Notes: a model not told the origin generated them from the sequence alone. Shown: positions 1 through 8,721, counted from the stretch's first letter. The stretch is DNA of 64,000 nucleotides from JBKDZP01 sp047971315 (GCA_047971315.1 JBKDZP010000004.1:1-64000), one strand, 5' to 3'. Program-made: numbers and translations.

Positions 1-289
1 CTTGGTGTGCAAAATCTTCTTCAAACGGTATAACTAAATCCCATACTGATGAAGCTGAATTCAATAATTTATCATCTTTAATATCTTCAATTATATTAGT
101 ATCCCCATTTGAATTCCAAATTAATGTTTTACCATCTGTTTCTTCAAAATCATTTTCATAAAACAAATCCTTACTAATTTGAGAATCATCAGCTTTACCT
201 TTTTTTGCTACGTAATTATTCCAGTTATATAGACAATTTTTCAAATTATTTACTTTTCTAGGTCTAAACCTAATCACTATATTTGACAT
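1..289 (-). CDS. Relaxase-like protein, N-terminal part only (cut by window edge)
   Basis: An open frame starts with ATG at 289 and runs off the left edge, giving 96 residues. It begins MSNIVIRFRPRKVNN and ends near SVWDLVIPFEEDFAHQ. The last segment resembles the strand before the active site in MobP/MobL-type relaxases of Firmicutes (a hydrophobic VISF-like strand followed by an acidic residue). That family call is inference from a short stretch. The position next to a conjugation-type ATPase gene supports a mobilisation role. It overlaps the end of the upstream membrane-protein gene by about 20 bases, so both are probably in one leftward operon. Confidence 0.45.
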   Translation of the reverse strand, partial: MSNIVIRFRPRKVNNLKNCLYNWNNYVAKKGKADDSQISKDLFYENDFEETDGKTLIWNSNGDTNIIEDIKDDKLLNSASSVWDLVIPFEEDFAHQ

Positions 290-677
290 CTAAATCACTT
301 CTTAATGGTTCTTCTAAATAATTTTTCACTTCTTTTATTGATGAATAAACATTATTATAATTTATAATCATTGCCATTTGACTAACATAAATAGTTAGTT
401 GGGATAATATATATTTTTCATAATTTAGTTTCTTTATATTAAGCAGTATTTCATTTATTAAAAATACAGTTATTATAAACGATAAAATAATTGTATTAAG
501 TATATTAATAAAAATAATTGAGAGTGTTAAGTTTAAAATTATAAATATAAATAGAAACTTTAATATATAATCTTTAAAATCAGTTTTCTGATTTATATAT
601 AAATATTCATTCTTATATTTTCCAAAAAAGAATTTCATATTTAATTTATTTAAAAATCTTTTTATTTTATTTTTCAT
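270..677 (-). CDS. Small membrane protein of the mobile element
   Basis: This 135-residue protein has a basic N-terminus followed by two or three strongly hydrophobic Phe/Ile/Leu-rich segments (about residues 36-80), then a soluble tail with YISQ/VSQ-like and acidic stretches. I do not recognise a family. Its start overlaps the end of the CpaF-like ATPase gene by 11 bases and its stop overlaps the relaxase-like gene. This implies translational coupling and a part in the transfer apparatus, possibly the inner-membrane platform partner of the ATPase. The function is inferred from position only. Confidence 0.6.
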   Translation of the reverse strand: MKNKIKRFLNKLNMKFFFGKYKNEYLYINQKTDFKDYILKFLFIFIILNLTLSIIFINILNTIILSFIITVFLINEILLNIKKLNYEKYILSQLTIYVSQMAMIINYNNVYSSIKEVKNYLEEPLRSDLDVKYSD

Positions 678-1758
678 AATATTCCTCTTTTAAAAACATT
701 TCTATATTTTTGTTTAATGCTTTCTTTCTTGCAAATTTATTAAATAGTTTTTCTGATATCTTTCCATAATTATAAATGTCAGTATATGAATAATCTTCAT
801 CTTCTTTTTTCACTAAACTACTAATAGAAAATAAAGGATTTACAACAGCACCTTTTTCATCATAACCAGTATATTCAACTACCTCCACTATTCCTCTTTT
901 AACTCCTGCTTTTGTTTCTTCTTGATTCAAATGAATTCCAATATCAAATAAGTCAGTCGCCATATTTCCGATTAAAGTTTGATCTAAGTTATTATGTTCT
1001 TTACTTAAATGAATAATTCTTTCTATACTACTTTTACAATCATTACTATGAATTGTTGTAATTATATTATGCCCGCTTAAAATACTCTTTAGCATTGAAT
1101 AAGCTTCTTTACCTCTCGTTTCAGATATTATTATCCAATCCGGATTATTCCTAAGTCCTGCCTTAATTAAATCATCAAAAGTAATTTCTTTTTCTAACTT
1201 AGTATTTGTCTTCCAAGAAAATATATCTTTATCTTTGTATATTTCTTTAATATGAGTATCAAGAGTATCTTCAATAATAATAATCTTTTCATTATCCTTT
1301 ATACTACCAACTAAATATTTTTGTAACTCTGTTTTTCCTGCTCCAGTAATACCACTAATAATTATATTAAGTTTTGCTTTTATACAAGCATCTAGAAATG
1401 AAAAAAGCTCTTTTGGAGCCATTTCTTTATCAAAATTTTCTATTAAAGTTGGTTTTGAAGATCTTAGACTAGTTGTCATTCCATATGAAGAAATACTTTT
1501 ATGAACAGCATTTATTCTTATATTTGGATACTCAGTATCAAGTATAGGATTCTCATCATTAAACTGTTCATTGTTTGAATAAGTCATTTGCTTAATATAA
1601 TTTTCTATATCTTCTTTGTCAAAGTCACAATCTAATTTATACCTTCCTATTTTATTATCTTGCACATAAAAGTTTGTACCATTAAAAGATATATCTGTTA
1701 TTGATTTGTTTTTTAATAATTCATCAAAAAAATAATTTATTGATTTTTTTTCATTCAA
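667..1758 (-). CDS. CpaF/VirB11-family secretion ATPase
   Basis: This 363-residue hexameric-type traffic ATPase would power assembly of a pilus or conjugation machine at the inner membrane. Visible motifs are a Walker A GITGAGKTE (about 136-144), the IIIIEDTLDTH Asp-box region (160-169), the Walker B-like IISETRG (about 210-216) and the His box ILSGHNIITTIHSND (226-240). The N-terminal domain (1-110) has the usual CpaF layout. The start is taken as TTG at 1758, 8 bases after GAGG. It is the best-conserved gene of the element and identifies it as encoding a Tad- or type IV-like transfer system. The pilin-like genes at 7428-7834 are likely clients. Confidence 0.85.
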   Translation of the reverse strand: MNEKKSINYFFDELLKNKSITDISFNGTNFYVQDNKIGRYKLDCDFDKEDIENYIKQMTYSNNEQFNDENPILDTEYPNIRINAVHKSISSYGMTTSLRSSKPTLIENFDKEMAPKELFSFLDACIKAKLNIIISGITGAGKTELQKYLVGSIKDNEKIIIIEDTLDTHIKEIYKDKDIFSWKTNTKLEKEITFDDLIKAGLRNNPDWIIISETRGKEAYSMLKSILSGHNIITTIHSNDCKSSIERIIHLSKEHNNLDQTLIGNMATDLFDIGIHLNQEETKAGVKRGIVEVVEYTGYDEKGAVVNPLFSISSLVKKEDEDYSYTDIYNYGKISEKLFNKFARKKALNKNIEMFLKEEYYEK

Positions 1759-1768
1759 TTAATTCACC

Positions 1769-2014
1769 TCACATTCTAATTTCTAATTCACTTTCTATTT
1801 TATTTGGATTTTGCAGCACTTCATTTAACATTCCAGTCAGATCATCTCTATTCTCAAAATAATACTTATACACACTTCTATACTTATTATAAACTTCATC
1901 ACTAACTGGTAATTTACCATCATCATGTTCTATAACCATTAAAGCTATTGCTATATCTTCATATTCTTTATCATCTAATGTTCGTAGTATTTGCTCTACT
2001 TTCTTTTTTGTCAT
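1769..2014 (-). CDS. Acidic 81-residue hypothetical protein
   Basis: A small, helical-looking protein (MTKKKVEQILRTLDDKEYED...) with many Asp/Glu residues and no membrane segment. It lies 10 bases upstream of the ATPase gene in the same operon and has a GGAGG-type site before its ATG. No family is recognised. A regulatory or adaptor role in transfer is possible but unsupported. Confidence 0.6.
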   Translation of the reverse strand: MTKKKVEQILRTLDDKEYEDIAIALMVIEHDDGKLPVSDEVYNKYRSVYKYYFENRDDLTGMLNEVLQNPNKIESELEIRM

Positions 2015-2035
2015 TTTGACCTCCTTTATTCAATA

Positions 2036-2068
2036 AAAAAAATTAATCTAAGTTAGATTAATTTTACT
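2036..2068 (-). terminator. Palindromic terminator
   Basis: An 11-bp perfect inverted repeat (AATTAATCTAA / TTAGATTAATT) is flanked by an A-run on the + strand, which becomes a U-run in leftward transcripts. It lies just after the stop of the 33-residue peptide gene and ahead of the 1769-2014 gene, so it could partly separate the two transcription units. Confidence 0.6.
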
Positions 2069-2079
2069 TTGTTTGATTT

Positions 2080-2181
2080 TCATCTTCTTTTTGGTGGTTT
2101 ATAATCAGCACAGGCGATAACAAACATTACTGGAAAAAATATAATAAATAATATAATAGTAACCCAGTCCCATCTTTTCAT
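2080..2181 (-). CDS. 33-residue single-pass membrane peptide
   Basis: The ATG at 2181 follows AAGGAGATTATTT, a good ribosome binding site. The peptide begins MKRWDWVTIILF, crosses the membrane once (about residues 7-24), and ends CADYKPPKRR before TGA. A Cys after the membrane segment and a basic tail suggest a small membrane-anchored factor of the conjugative element. No family is recognised. Confidence 0.5.
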   Translation of the reverse strand: MKRWDWVTIILFIIFFPVMFVIACADYKPPKRR

Positions 2182-2404
2182 AAATAATCTCCTTAATCAT
2201 TTTAAAAGTTGACCTTACAATTTCTAAAAAAGAAATATACTAACACTAATTTATATATTATCACTTTCAAATATTTTTTTCAACTTTGTATATATATAAA
2301 TCTTAAATTTCATTATATAAAAACATTGATATTTATTTAAATATTTTTTAAGTTTTATAGTTTATAAAAAAAGGACAAATATGTCCATATTTACTATACT
2401 TACA

Positions 2405-2997
2405 TTATTTTTTCTTTTTATTTGTTACACTCAAAACAGTACTTGTTACTTTTTTGGAAATTCCACTTTTTTTCATTACTCCTGAAACACCTTTTGTAAT
2501 TCCACCAGCGAGACCATTTGTAATTACTCCTTTTACAACATCTCTTGTATTCAGTCCTAAAACATCGTCTACAGTATTTAGAGTTACTTTTACTTTATCT
2601 GTTCCACGAGCAAAAGCAGTTTTTCCTGTTATTACATCAATAATATTACTTACAAATTTTTTTGCTTCTTTTGTATCGATGAATCTAATAGTAAAATTCT
2701 TTTCGATTGCTTGGATATAAACATCTGTGTTTTTTTGTTGAACTTGAGATTTACCATTAAATGTTTTTATATTTTCTAACATAATAGTTTCAATATTTTC
2801 TGTTGTTGATTCAGTTTTGAAAAAACCTTTTTTTATAATTTTAGTTTTTTCTAATATAATTCTTTTAGAAGTTAATATAAGCTTTGCATTATCTTTAGAT
2901 TCAACTTCCATTATTGTGTTCTCATATAATATTACTTCATCAGTCGCTAATTCATAATAAAGTCAAATATTATACCTAATATTCCATGTTTTTTCAT
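2405..2997 (-). pseudogene. Bacterial PH-like protein with an N-terminal frameshift
   Basis: The main frame (start of intact part near 2911, 168 residues) contains a beta-rich stretch, KLILTSKRIILEKTKI, typical of bacterial PH-like domains of the GRAM/YdbT sort. A Gly/Ala/Val-rich tail and a Lys-rich end follow. Upstream, a well-placed GGAGG and ATG at 2997 open a frame (MKKHGILGIIFD) that soon meets TAG. The homologous continuation LATDEVILYENTIMEVE lies one frame over. One lost or gained base near 2955 would join them. It is either a true frameshift or a sequence error. A product starting at the internal ATG (2911) remains possible. Confidence 0.55.
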
Positions 2998-3100
2998 AAT
3001 ATGTTCCTCCTTCACGTTGCTATTACGCATTACGATAATTGTATTTGATACATTTATCTCATTACAACACTTGTAAATTACGCGAACTTATTAGAACAAA

Positions 3101-3475
3101 TTATTTCTTATATACTTCATATGAAAAGATACCATTAATATTATTATTAATTCTTGATATAGTGCTTTTATTATTTATATGAACTGTTATTATATTGTTA
3201 TTTAAGTATATTTTAAAATCTACATCATTTATAATTTTAGGATTATTATTTTTATAATTTTCAACAACACTTTCTTTTAATGCATCTGTATCATAAGTAA
3301 CATTTCCAGTTGCTCTTAATTCTCCAATATTTAATGATTCTTTAACAGAATTTTTAACTCCAAAACTATTACCATTAACTAGAACTTTAAGTGTACTTGC
3401 CGTACCTATTGCATAAACTATTAGAAATATAAAAAATGATAATATTATACTTTTAAAAACAAAACTAAAATTCAT
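3101..3475 (-). CDS. Membrane-anchored extracytoplasmic protein (124 aa)
   Basis: The N-terminus carries a hydrophobic segment (about residues 8-26), followed by a secreted domain rich in Asn, Ile and Val with alternating beta-like pattern. The ATG overlaps the stop of the large surface-protein gene (TAATG), so the two are translationally coupled. The architecture resembles minor pilins or TadE/F-type proteins, but no diagnostic motif is visible and the family is unassigned. Confidence 0.6.
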   Translation of the reverse strand: MNFSFVFKSIILSFFIFLIVYAIGTASTLKVLVNGNSFGVKNSVKESLNIGELRATGNVTYDTDALKESVVENYKNNNPKIINDVDFKIYLNNNIITVHINNKSTISRINNNINGIFSYEVYKK

Positions 3476-5301
3476 TAATTACCTCCATACAATTCTAAAG
3501 ATGTATACTTTTTTGAAAATATTAAATTCAAATTATTTGGTATGTATACTCTTTTTATAAAGTATTCACTATCATTATTTCCAAATAAAGTTTTAACTAT
3601 TTCGTATTTTGCCGGAATAATAATTTTTACTTTATTAACACCTATATTTTTTATCTCATAATTATAATTATAAATTCCTTTTCCTTTTGATAAAGAAGTA
3701 TACCATTTTCTTCCTCCATTTGTAGTAGTTATATTATTGGGGACATTTGATGGTGAATAAATCTTTCCGTTATGTTTATTAAAAATATATTGATTAATAT
3801 TAAAATAATTATTATTCCCATTTGATATTAATTTTTCTAGCGGAACTTCTACTTTATCATTTTTAACATTATAATTTAAATTTTCATCTTGTGTATCGAA
3901 ATATGAATTTGCTATTACATCTGGATTTAAAGTAATTTCACTAGTATCCGTATAATATGATAAATTAATCCAATTTTCAAAACCTTTACCAGCTGTAATT
4001 TTATTATAAATAGATGGAACAGATACACTAATATGCTCGTAATATTTATTTACAGTACCATCTTTACTAGTAGAAATTAAAACCGGTGTAGTATCTACTA
4101 TTGTAGAGTTTTGATTATTAACTTCATATTCCTTTTCACTAGATACATATATTTGTGATGAGAATTCTGTTGATAGACCATTTGGTTCAGTAACTACAAT
4201 TTTTAGATTTCCACTATTTGGAATTTGATAATTAATTGTTAACTCTTTATTACCAACATAACTAATATTTTGATTATATACTAAGTTACCATTGTGATAA
4301 ACTTTAATATTATTAGTTTGATTATAATTATTATATAAATTAACAATTACCTTAGTATTTGCATTAGATTTAGCTGTATAAGCTTTAATCCTATCAACGC
4401 TTGAATTTACTACTCTATAAGTTTTAATAGTTGCTGGTGTGCCCGAATAATCAGCATAAATTGCCGCTATCCATCCATTGTAACTGTTTCCTGTCGAAGC
4501 TCTAGATCTACTATTAACACAAGTACCCTGATTAAAACAAATATTTAACCATGTCTCTGAATCTATGGAACCAGCACTAGTTTGAACTACTTGATTAATA
4601 TTATAATATGTATGATATAGCCACCAGTACAAAGTATATTTATATGTAGAACTACACCACTGCCATCCGGTCTGCACAGAACTTCCAACACTCGGTCCAT
4701 TTCTAACAAATACAGGATCTCCAGTTATTGTTGCATAAGTTTTAGACATATCACTATTTAATAAATATCTTACACCATTTACTTCATAATATTTATTTAT
4801 TAATGGCGCATATATTTGTAATTGATATCCTTTGTTGACTATTTTAGCCCAAATTCTCAGCATTATATCATACTCTGTATCAGCATCCAAATCAGATAGC
4901 GGTATTCTAAATTCAAATCCAACCATTGAGTAATTATAATAACAATTATATGGTGAAGCATTTAATTCATAATATCCACATGCCCTATAAGTAGTTTTCA
5001 TTCTCATTAGTTCGGTTTTATTAACACTTTTTAATTCTGCCATATACGTATTGACTTTACTTGTTTTTCTATTTGTTAAAGTAAGTGAATACTCATGAGT
5101 ATCACTACCAGTTAATTGTTGATCTGAAGCTGTTATTCCCCATCCGTTTATAACTATATAACCATTATCAATATAATAATTATTAATATTGTAAGGAAAT
5201 GTATCTCTTGTTACATATTCATATGATATTGCTTTTGCACTATTTGGTAAAAATAGAAATAGCAATAAAAAAGGAATAATATATTTAAACTTTCCTAATA
5301 T
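3475..5301 (-). CDS. Large secreted surface protein of the element (about 608 aa)
   Basis: A signal peptide (FKYIIPFLLLFLFLPNSAKA) is followed by a secreted region rich in Tyr, Asn, Ser and Thr, with several Trp/Cys clusters near residues 60-270. Ig-like or beta-sandwich repeats seem likely in the second half. There is no LPxTG or C-terminal membrane helix, so it is secreted or held in a complex. A perfect GGAGGTGAT site is followed 8 bases after GGAGG by ATA (5301-5299), not ATG. GTG at 5334 would overlap the preceding stop and lacks a site. I chose ATA. It is probably an adhesin or a pilus-associated factor for conjugation. Confidence 0.65.
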   Translation of the reverse strand: MLGKFKYIIPFLLLFLFLPNSAKAISYEYVTRDTFPYNINNYYIDNGYIVINGWGITASDQQLTGSDTHEYSLTLTNRKTSKVNTYMAELKSVNKTELMRMKTTYRACGYYELNASPYNCYYNYSMVGFEFRIPLSDLDADTEYDIMLRIWAKIVNKGYQLQIYAPLINKYYEVNGVRYLLNSDMSKTYATITGDPVFVRNGPSVGSSVQTGWQWCSSTYKYTLYWWLYHTYYNINQVVQTSAGSIDSETWLNICFNQGTCVNSRSRASTGNSYNGWIAAIYADYSGTPATIKTYRVVNSSVDRIKAYTAKSNANTKVIVNLYNNYNQTNNIKVYHNGNLVYNQNISYVGNKELTINYQIPNSGNLKIVVTEPNGLSTEFSSQIYVSSEKEYEVNNQNSTIVDTTPVLISTSKDGTVNKYYEHISVSVPSIYNKITAGKGFENWINLSYYTDTSEITLNPDVIANSYFDTQDENLNYNVKNDKVEVPLEKLISNGNNNYFNINQYIFNKHNGKIYSPSNVPNNITTTNGGRKWYTSLSKGKGIYNYNYEIKNIGVNKVKIIIPAKYEIVKTLFGNNDSEYFIKRVYIPNNLNLIFSKKYTSLELYGGN

Positions 5302-5333
5302 ACTAATCACCTCCAATATATAAGAAAAAGGCA

Positions 5334-6080
5334 CTATTTTTTAGCGCCTTTAAACTTTTTAAAATAAATTAAAATTCCCGTTCCAATTATAAATATACCC
5401 ATCACTGAAATAATTATATATTTTATAATTGAATTACTATGTTTTGAAATTTTCGGTGTTGAGAAAACCTCCTTATTTTCTACTATTTCATCACCGTCTA
5501 CATCACCAGAATCTATACTAGTATCTTCATCACTTGTATCATCACTAGTCGAAACATCTGCTTGTTGTCCGCTGCTTGAATTTGTGTTAGAACTTGTTGT
5601 TTCATTAGTTGATGAACTGCCTGAATTAGTATTAGTTGATGGACTAGTTATCGTATTATTAGTTGTAGTACTACTATTTGTTGTATTAGTATCTGTAGAT
5701 GGTGTTGTTGGTTCTACCACAGGTTGATTTACTGTCGTATTAGTTGGTACAGATATAGAAACAGTTTTGATAGTACTAAGTGCACAAATACTACCATCAG
5801 AAATCTTAACCGAAATAGTAAAAGTATCCCCTGCTGTAGCATAGGCATAATAACCATCATTATATCTTGTACCATTTATTCCATCATATGAAAGCCCAGT
5901 TGATAAACCATATACGTATATTTTATAAGTATCAGGATTTGATGTTACTACATAATTCATATAAACATTATTTGCTTGTGGCAAATACGAAGCTACCATT
6001 TCATCTGTACATTCTTCAGCATTAACTGAAATCGGTATTACAACAAACATCATTAATACTGCAAATATAAACTTTTTCAT
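5334..6080 (-). CDS. Cell-surface protein with Thr/Ser-rich stalk and C-terminal anchor
   Basis: This 248-residue protein has an N-terminal signal peptide (MKKFIFAVLMMFVVIPISVNA), a small globular region (about 25-110) with two Cys residues, and a low-complexity Thr/Asn/Ser stalk (about 112-180). An acidic linker, one membrane helix (IIKYIIISVMGIFIIGTGILI) and a Lys-rich cytoplasmic tail follow. This is the classic layout of a wall-spanning, membrane-anchored surface protein without a sortase motif. It is followed directly by the larger secreted protein gene, so the two probably act together at the donor cell surface. Confidence 0.7.
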   Translation of the reverse strand: MKKFIFAVLMMFVVIPISVNAEECTDEMVASYLPQANNVYMNYVVTSNPDTYKIYVYGLSTGLSYDGINGTRYNDGYYAYATAGDTFTISVKISDGSICALSTIKTVSISVPTNTTVNQPVVEPTTPSTDTNTTNSSTTTNNTITSPSTNTNSGSSSTNETTSSNTNSSSGQQADVSTSDDTSDEDTSIDSGDVDGDEIVENKEVFSTPKISKHSNSIIKYIIISVMGIFIIGTGILIYFKKFKGAKK

Positions 6081-6152
6081 AAACTCCTACTTTCCTTTTC
6101 TAAACAAATTATATAGGAAATAAAATTAATTTGCAAACTGTTTTTTTGAATA

Positions 6153-6524
6153 TTAAATTTCAATGTTTGGTTCTTCTTCAATTCCATCTTCTACTTCATC
6201 TTTAGTTTTTTTAGAAGATAAGAAAGTTACTTTCTCAGCTACTACTTCCATTACGTCTTTAGTTACTCCATTTTCTTCAATTTTATTTGTTTGAATTCTA
6301 CCTTTGATTCCAATCAAATCGCCTTTTTTACAATATTCAGCTGTATTTTCAGCTACTCCTGCCCAAAGTACGCAAGTGATAAAATCTGTATCATAATCGC
6401 CTTCTGCATTTTTATAACTTCTAGGAACTGCCAATTTAATATCAGCTACTTTTTTTCCACTTTCTGTTTCTTTTACTTCTGGATCTTTTACTAATCTTCC
6501 TACTATTACTGTTTGATTTAATAT
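6153..6524 (-). CDS. ssb: Single-stranded DNA-binding protein, apparent ATA start
   Basis: The frame encodes an OB-fold SSB of 123 residues: LNQTVIVGRLVKDPEVKE, then VPRSYKNAEGDYDTDFITC, and GDLIGIKGRIQT, ending in an acidic tail EEEPNIEI (the usual tip is DDDIPF). The first internal ATG (6434) would delete the first OB strands, so it is too late. ATA at 6524-6522 lies 9 bases after AGGAGG and gives the expected N-terminus MLNQTVIVGRL. Its start overlaps the stop of the upstream gene (6518). Element-encoded SSBs protect the single strand during conjugation. Confidence 0.8.
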   Translation of the reverse strand: MLNQTVIVGRLVKDPEVKETESGKKVADIKLAVPRSYKNAEGDYDTDFITCVLWAGVAENTAEYCKKGDLIGIKGRIQTNKIEENGVTKDVMEVVAEKVTFLSSKKTKDEVEDGIEEEPNIEI

Positions 6525-7150
6525 ATATTCTTTCCTCCTATTATATACCCCATATTGACTAATTTTTCGTCAACTTCGTTTATACTTTTCTTATTATATT
6601 TTTCTTTATATTTTTCAATTTGTTCTTTTGTTAATGAAACTAAATCTCCAGCTTCATTAAATCTAGATATAAAAAAAGTGCCTGCAATTATATCATTACC
6701 GACTACTCTATTTAAATCCATATTTAGTAATTTTCCTTCTTCATTACATACAAGACAGATATTATTATCTATATCTATCATTTCTATCAATCCATCTACC
6801 TCTTTTTGTAGTGATTTTAAATCATTGATAATTTCTTTCTCATACGGTAATTCATTAGGTTCTACTTTTAAAATAACTAATTTATTATTTTCAATATAAT
6901 TATTAATATTATTAGTTATCTTTTCTAACTCTTTTGCCTCTTCATAACATTCACTATCTTTAGCTTTTACCTTAAATGTATTTAATCTATCTAACATTTC
7001 TTTAGCTTTATTAATGTCTATTAATCCATTAGCTATTTCTTCGATTGTTTCTTCTTCATCCATTCTATGACTTACATTATCTCTATAATTATATATATCA
7101 TATTCCTTGAAGAATTCATTAATGCTATTAGCTATTTGTTCTTTAGTCAT
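6518..7150 (-). CDS. Hypothetical coiled-coil protein (210 aa)
   Basis: Charged, helical protein beginning MTKEQIANSINEFFKEYDIY. The middle (about 60-130) looks coiled-coil and the last third has a small beta-rich region (EVDGLIEMIDIDNNICLVCNEE). No family is recognised. It overlaps the 89-residue gene upstream by 4 bases and its stop lies within the ssb start region, so it belongs to the same leftward operon as ssb and the pilin-like genes. Confidence 0.6.
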   Translation of the reverse strand: MTKEQIANSINEFFKEYDIYNYRDNVSHRMDEEETIEEIANGLIDINKAKEMLDRLNTFKVKAKDSECYEEAKELEKITNNINNYIENNKLVILKVEPNELPYEKEIINDLKSLQKEVDGLIEMIDIDNNICLVCNEEGKLLNMDLNRVVGNDIIAGTFFISRFNEAGDLVSLTKEQIEKYKEKYNKKSINEVDEKLVNMGYIIGGKNIY

Positions 7151-7416
7151 TTTTCCTCCATATTATCAGTATTCAATTTCAATCTTATATTATCAATTTC
7201 TTTTAATAAATTATTTAATTGTTTATTTTTATATATTAATTTATTATTTTTATTTACTCTTTTTAGCATTACATCATATAAATTTATAATAAAATCTAAA
7301 TCATTTATTTTTTCTTCTACTATTACTAAAAGTTTTTGATAATCATCTTTTTCAGAAAATAATCCATATTCATAACCAAAGTCTATTATTCTTTTAATTA
7401 ATACCTTATTATCCAT
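7147..7416 (-). CDS. Hypothetical 89-residue protein
   Basis: A small, mostly helical soluble protein (MDNKVLIKRIIDFGYEYGLF...). Its ATG lies 11 bases downstream of the pilin-like gene and its end overlaps the next gene by 4 bases. No known domain is seen. Confidence 0.55.
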   Translation of the reverse strand: MDNKVLIKRIIDFGYEYGLFSEKDDYQKLLVIVEEKINDLDFIINLYDVMLKRVNKNNKLIYKNKQLNNLLKEIDNIRLKLNTDNMEEK

Positions 7417-7427
7417 GAATTATACAC

Positions 7428-7667
7428 CTACTTAAAATAAGCTAATACCCAATCAACAAATTGAACTGATAATAGAGCGGATACACCAGCTATAATAGTT
7501 GTTTTTATTTTTCTATCATAGCTAGCTTTTTGATTATCTTCAGAACTAGCCATTTTTAATGCATAATCTTTTGCAACAAAAAAGCCCGTTGCTCCTATTA
7601 CGAACAAGCGGACAAATCCCATTGCATCATTAATTAATTTTAAAACGTCACCTAAAATTTCTTGCAA
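7428..7667 (-). CDS. VirB2/TrbC-like small membrane protein (pilin candidate)
   Basis: This 79-residue protein has two hydrophobic segments (about 18-32 and 55-75) separated by a short charged loop (KMASSEDNQKASYDRKIK). That layout matches VirB2/TrbC-type conjugative pilins and the small membrane proteins of Gram-positive type IV systems. Translation starts at TTG (7667) after GAGGGCG. It lies between the 45-residue membrane peptide and the 89-residue gene. The assignment rests on architecture and context, not on a sequence signature. Confidence 0.55.
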   Translation of the reverse strand: MQEILGDVLKLINDAMGFVRLFVIGATGFFVAKDYALKMASSEDNQKASYDRKIKTTIIAGVSALLSVQFVDWVLAYFK

Positions 7668-7696
7668 ATAATCACGCCCTCTCCTGCTGCAATTAA

Positions 7697-7834
7697 TTAA
7701 TTGAATAAACCATTAAAATGATTAAATATTCCTGTTATTGAATCTGAAATGTTTCCTTGAATTAAAGTAAATAATCCAACTACTATTACAGCTCCTGTTA
7801 TAACCCAGAATAATGTGTTTGTATTTTCTGACAT
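7697..7834 (-). CDS. 45-residue single-pass membrane peptide (pilin-like)
   Basis: The ATG at 7834 follows GGAGGTGAACTT. The peptide MSENTNTLFWVITGAVIVVG has one long hydrophobic helix (about 8-26) and a short amphipathic tail ending FNHFNGLFN. The size and shape resemble Flp/Tad pilins after processing, which would fit the CpaF-type ATPase of this element. It may be the major pilus subunit, but no prepilin cleavage motif is clear. Confidence 0.5.
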   Translation of the reverse strand: MSENTNTLFWVITGAVIVVGLFTLIQGNISDSITGIFNHFNGLFN

Positions 7835-7882
7835 AAGTTCACCTCCTTCCTTAGTTTTTTGACAATGAGATCCCTATAAACT

Positions 7883-7906
7883 CAAAAAAAAGAATCATAT
7901 GATCCT
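7883..7906 (-). terminator. Terminator after the ArpU-like gene
   Basis: A hairpin (GGATCAT / ATGATTC with one G-U pair) overlaps the TAG stop of the regulator gene and is followed by a U-run in the leftward transcript. It could limit read-through into the transfer genes. Confidence 0.5.
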
Positions 7907-8354
7907 ATTTTAAAAACTGCTCGTCCATTCTTAGTGCTGTTAAAAATTTAATTACAGCACTTTTTCTTGACCTCACAACATATTCGCGACATATTCCTAT
8001 ATCGAATCCGATTTTTTCATCTACAGTGCCTTTTTCATATGTTTCAACAAGTATAACTTTTTCTTCTTGATTAAGATGACTAAATGCATATACAATTTTT
8101 GATAAGTATTTATCTAAATTTTCTTCATTTGTTAATTTTTTTACTACATAGTCTTCTACCTTTGAATTATTTTTCCTAACGAAACTACTATATTTGATTT
8201 CATAATTTGGCGTAATTTTAGGCATCGATACTTGATCATATCTAATTTTCAACAAATTAACTGTATTAAATATTTTTCTTACTTCTCTTGACATCAAATT
8301 ATAATCATATTTCTTTAATAATTCATCTGGTAATATTGCATTGTTTTTAGTCAT
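7905..8354 (-). CDS. ArpU/RinA-like (sigma region 4-like) regulator
   Basis: This 149-residue protein ends with a sigma-region-4-like helix-turn-helix: LNQEEKVILVETYEKGTVDEK then IGICREYVVRSRKSAVIKF. Phage and element late regulators of the ArpU/RinA/LtrC type have this layout. It is the first sizeable gene after the leftward promoter at 8679-8721 and its leader terminator. It may therefore activate the transfer operon, or control passage through the leader. Start ATG has GGGAGAG upstream. Confidence 0.55.
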   Translation of the reverse strand: MTKNNAILPDELLKKYDYNLMSREVRKIFNTVNLLKIRYDQVSMPKITPNYEIKYSSFVRKNNSKVEDYVVKKLTNEENLDKYLSKIVYAFSHLNQEEKVILVETYEKGTVDEKIGFDIGICREYVVRSRKSAVIKFLTALRMDEQFLK

Positions 8355-8446
8355 ATATTCTCTCCCTGCTAAAATGATTCAAAAAAAATAGACTATCAAG
8401 CTAATAGCTGAAAGTCCATTCAAGGTAAAATATTTACTACTACATA

Positions 8447-8527
8447 TCAAATATTAGAAGAGGCGAAAAATTTAAATTCACTTTCATTAATAATTAAATT
8501 ACTAATTACATCCATGTATTTAAACAT
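8447..8527 (-). CDS. Possible 26-residue leader peptide
   Basis: ATG at 8527 sits after GGAGGTGAAAT, an excellent ribosome binding site, and encodes MFKYMDVISNLIINESEFKF followed by six residues to TGA. It lies between the leader terminator and the ArpU-like gene. A strong site with such a short frame suggests a real small peptide or translational leader. No homologue is recognised. Confidence 0.35.
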   Translation of the reverse strand: MFKYMDVISNLIINESEFKFFASSNI

Positions 8528-8627
8528 ATTTCACCTCCATAAATAAAATAGATATTCATCTCAAATATTCAATTAGGTTATATAATAATAAAATTTTCCG
8601 TAAAAATCAAGAGTTTTTAACAAATAA

Positions 8628-8657
8628 TTAAAAAGAAAGCATTCTAACAGCTTTCTC
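8628..8657 (-). terminator. Leader terminator (attenuator) of the leftward operon
   Basis: AGAAAGC/GCTTTCT arms with a 9-base loop are followed by UUUUUAAU in the leftward transcript. It ends about 50 bases after the predicted start site of promoter 8679-8721 and before any gene, so most transcripts would stop here unless released. Confidence 0.65.
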
Positions 8658-8678
8658 TTTCGTTATACTTATCTCGAT

Positions 8679-8721
8679 TTTACTACATTATATCACTTGA
8701 CAACCTACTTGTGTCGTTAAA
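8679..8721 (-). promoter_or_regulatory. Leftward promoter, inverted twin of 9746-9788
   Basis: On the minus strand the box reads TTTAACGACACAA, then TTGTCAAGTG, then TATAAT at 8692-8687. It matches the rightward promoter box in 35 of 43 positions, including the -10 and the TTGTCAAGTG block. A shared regulator binding this block is likely. Confidence 0.65.
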
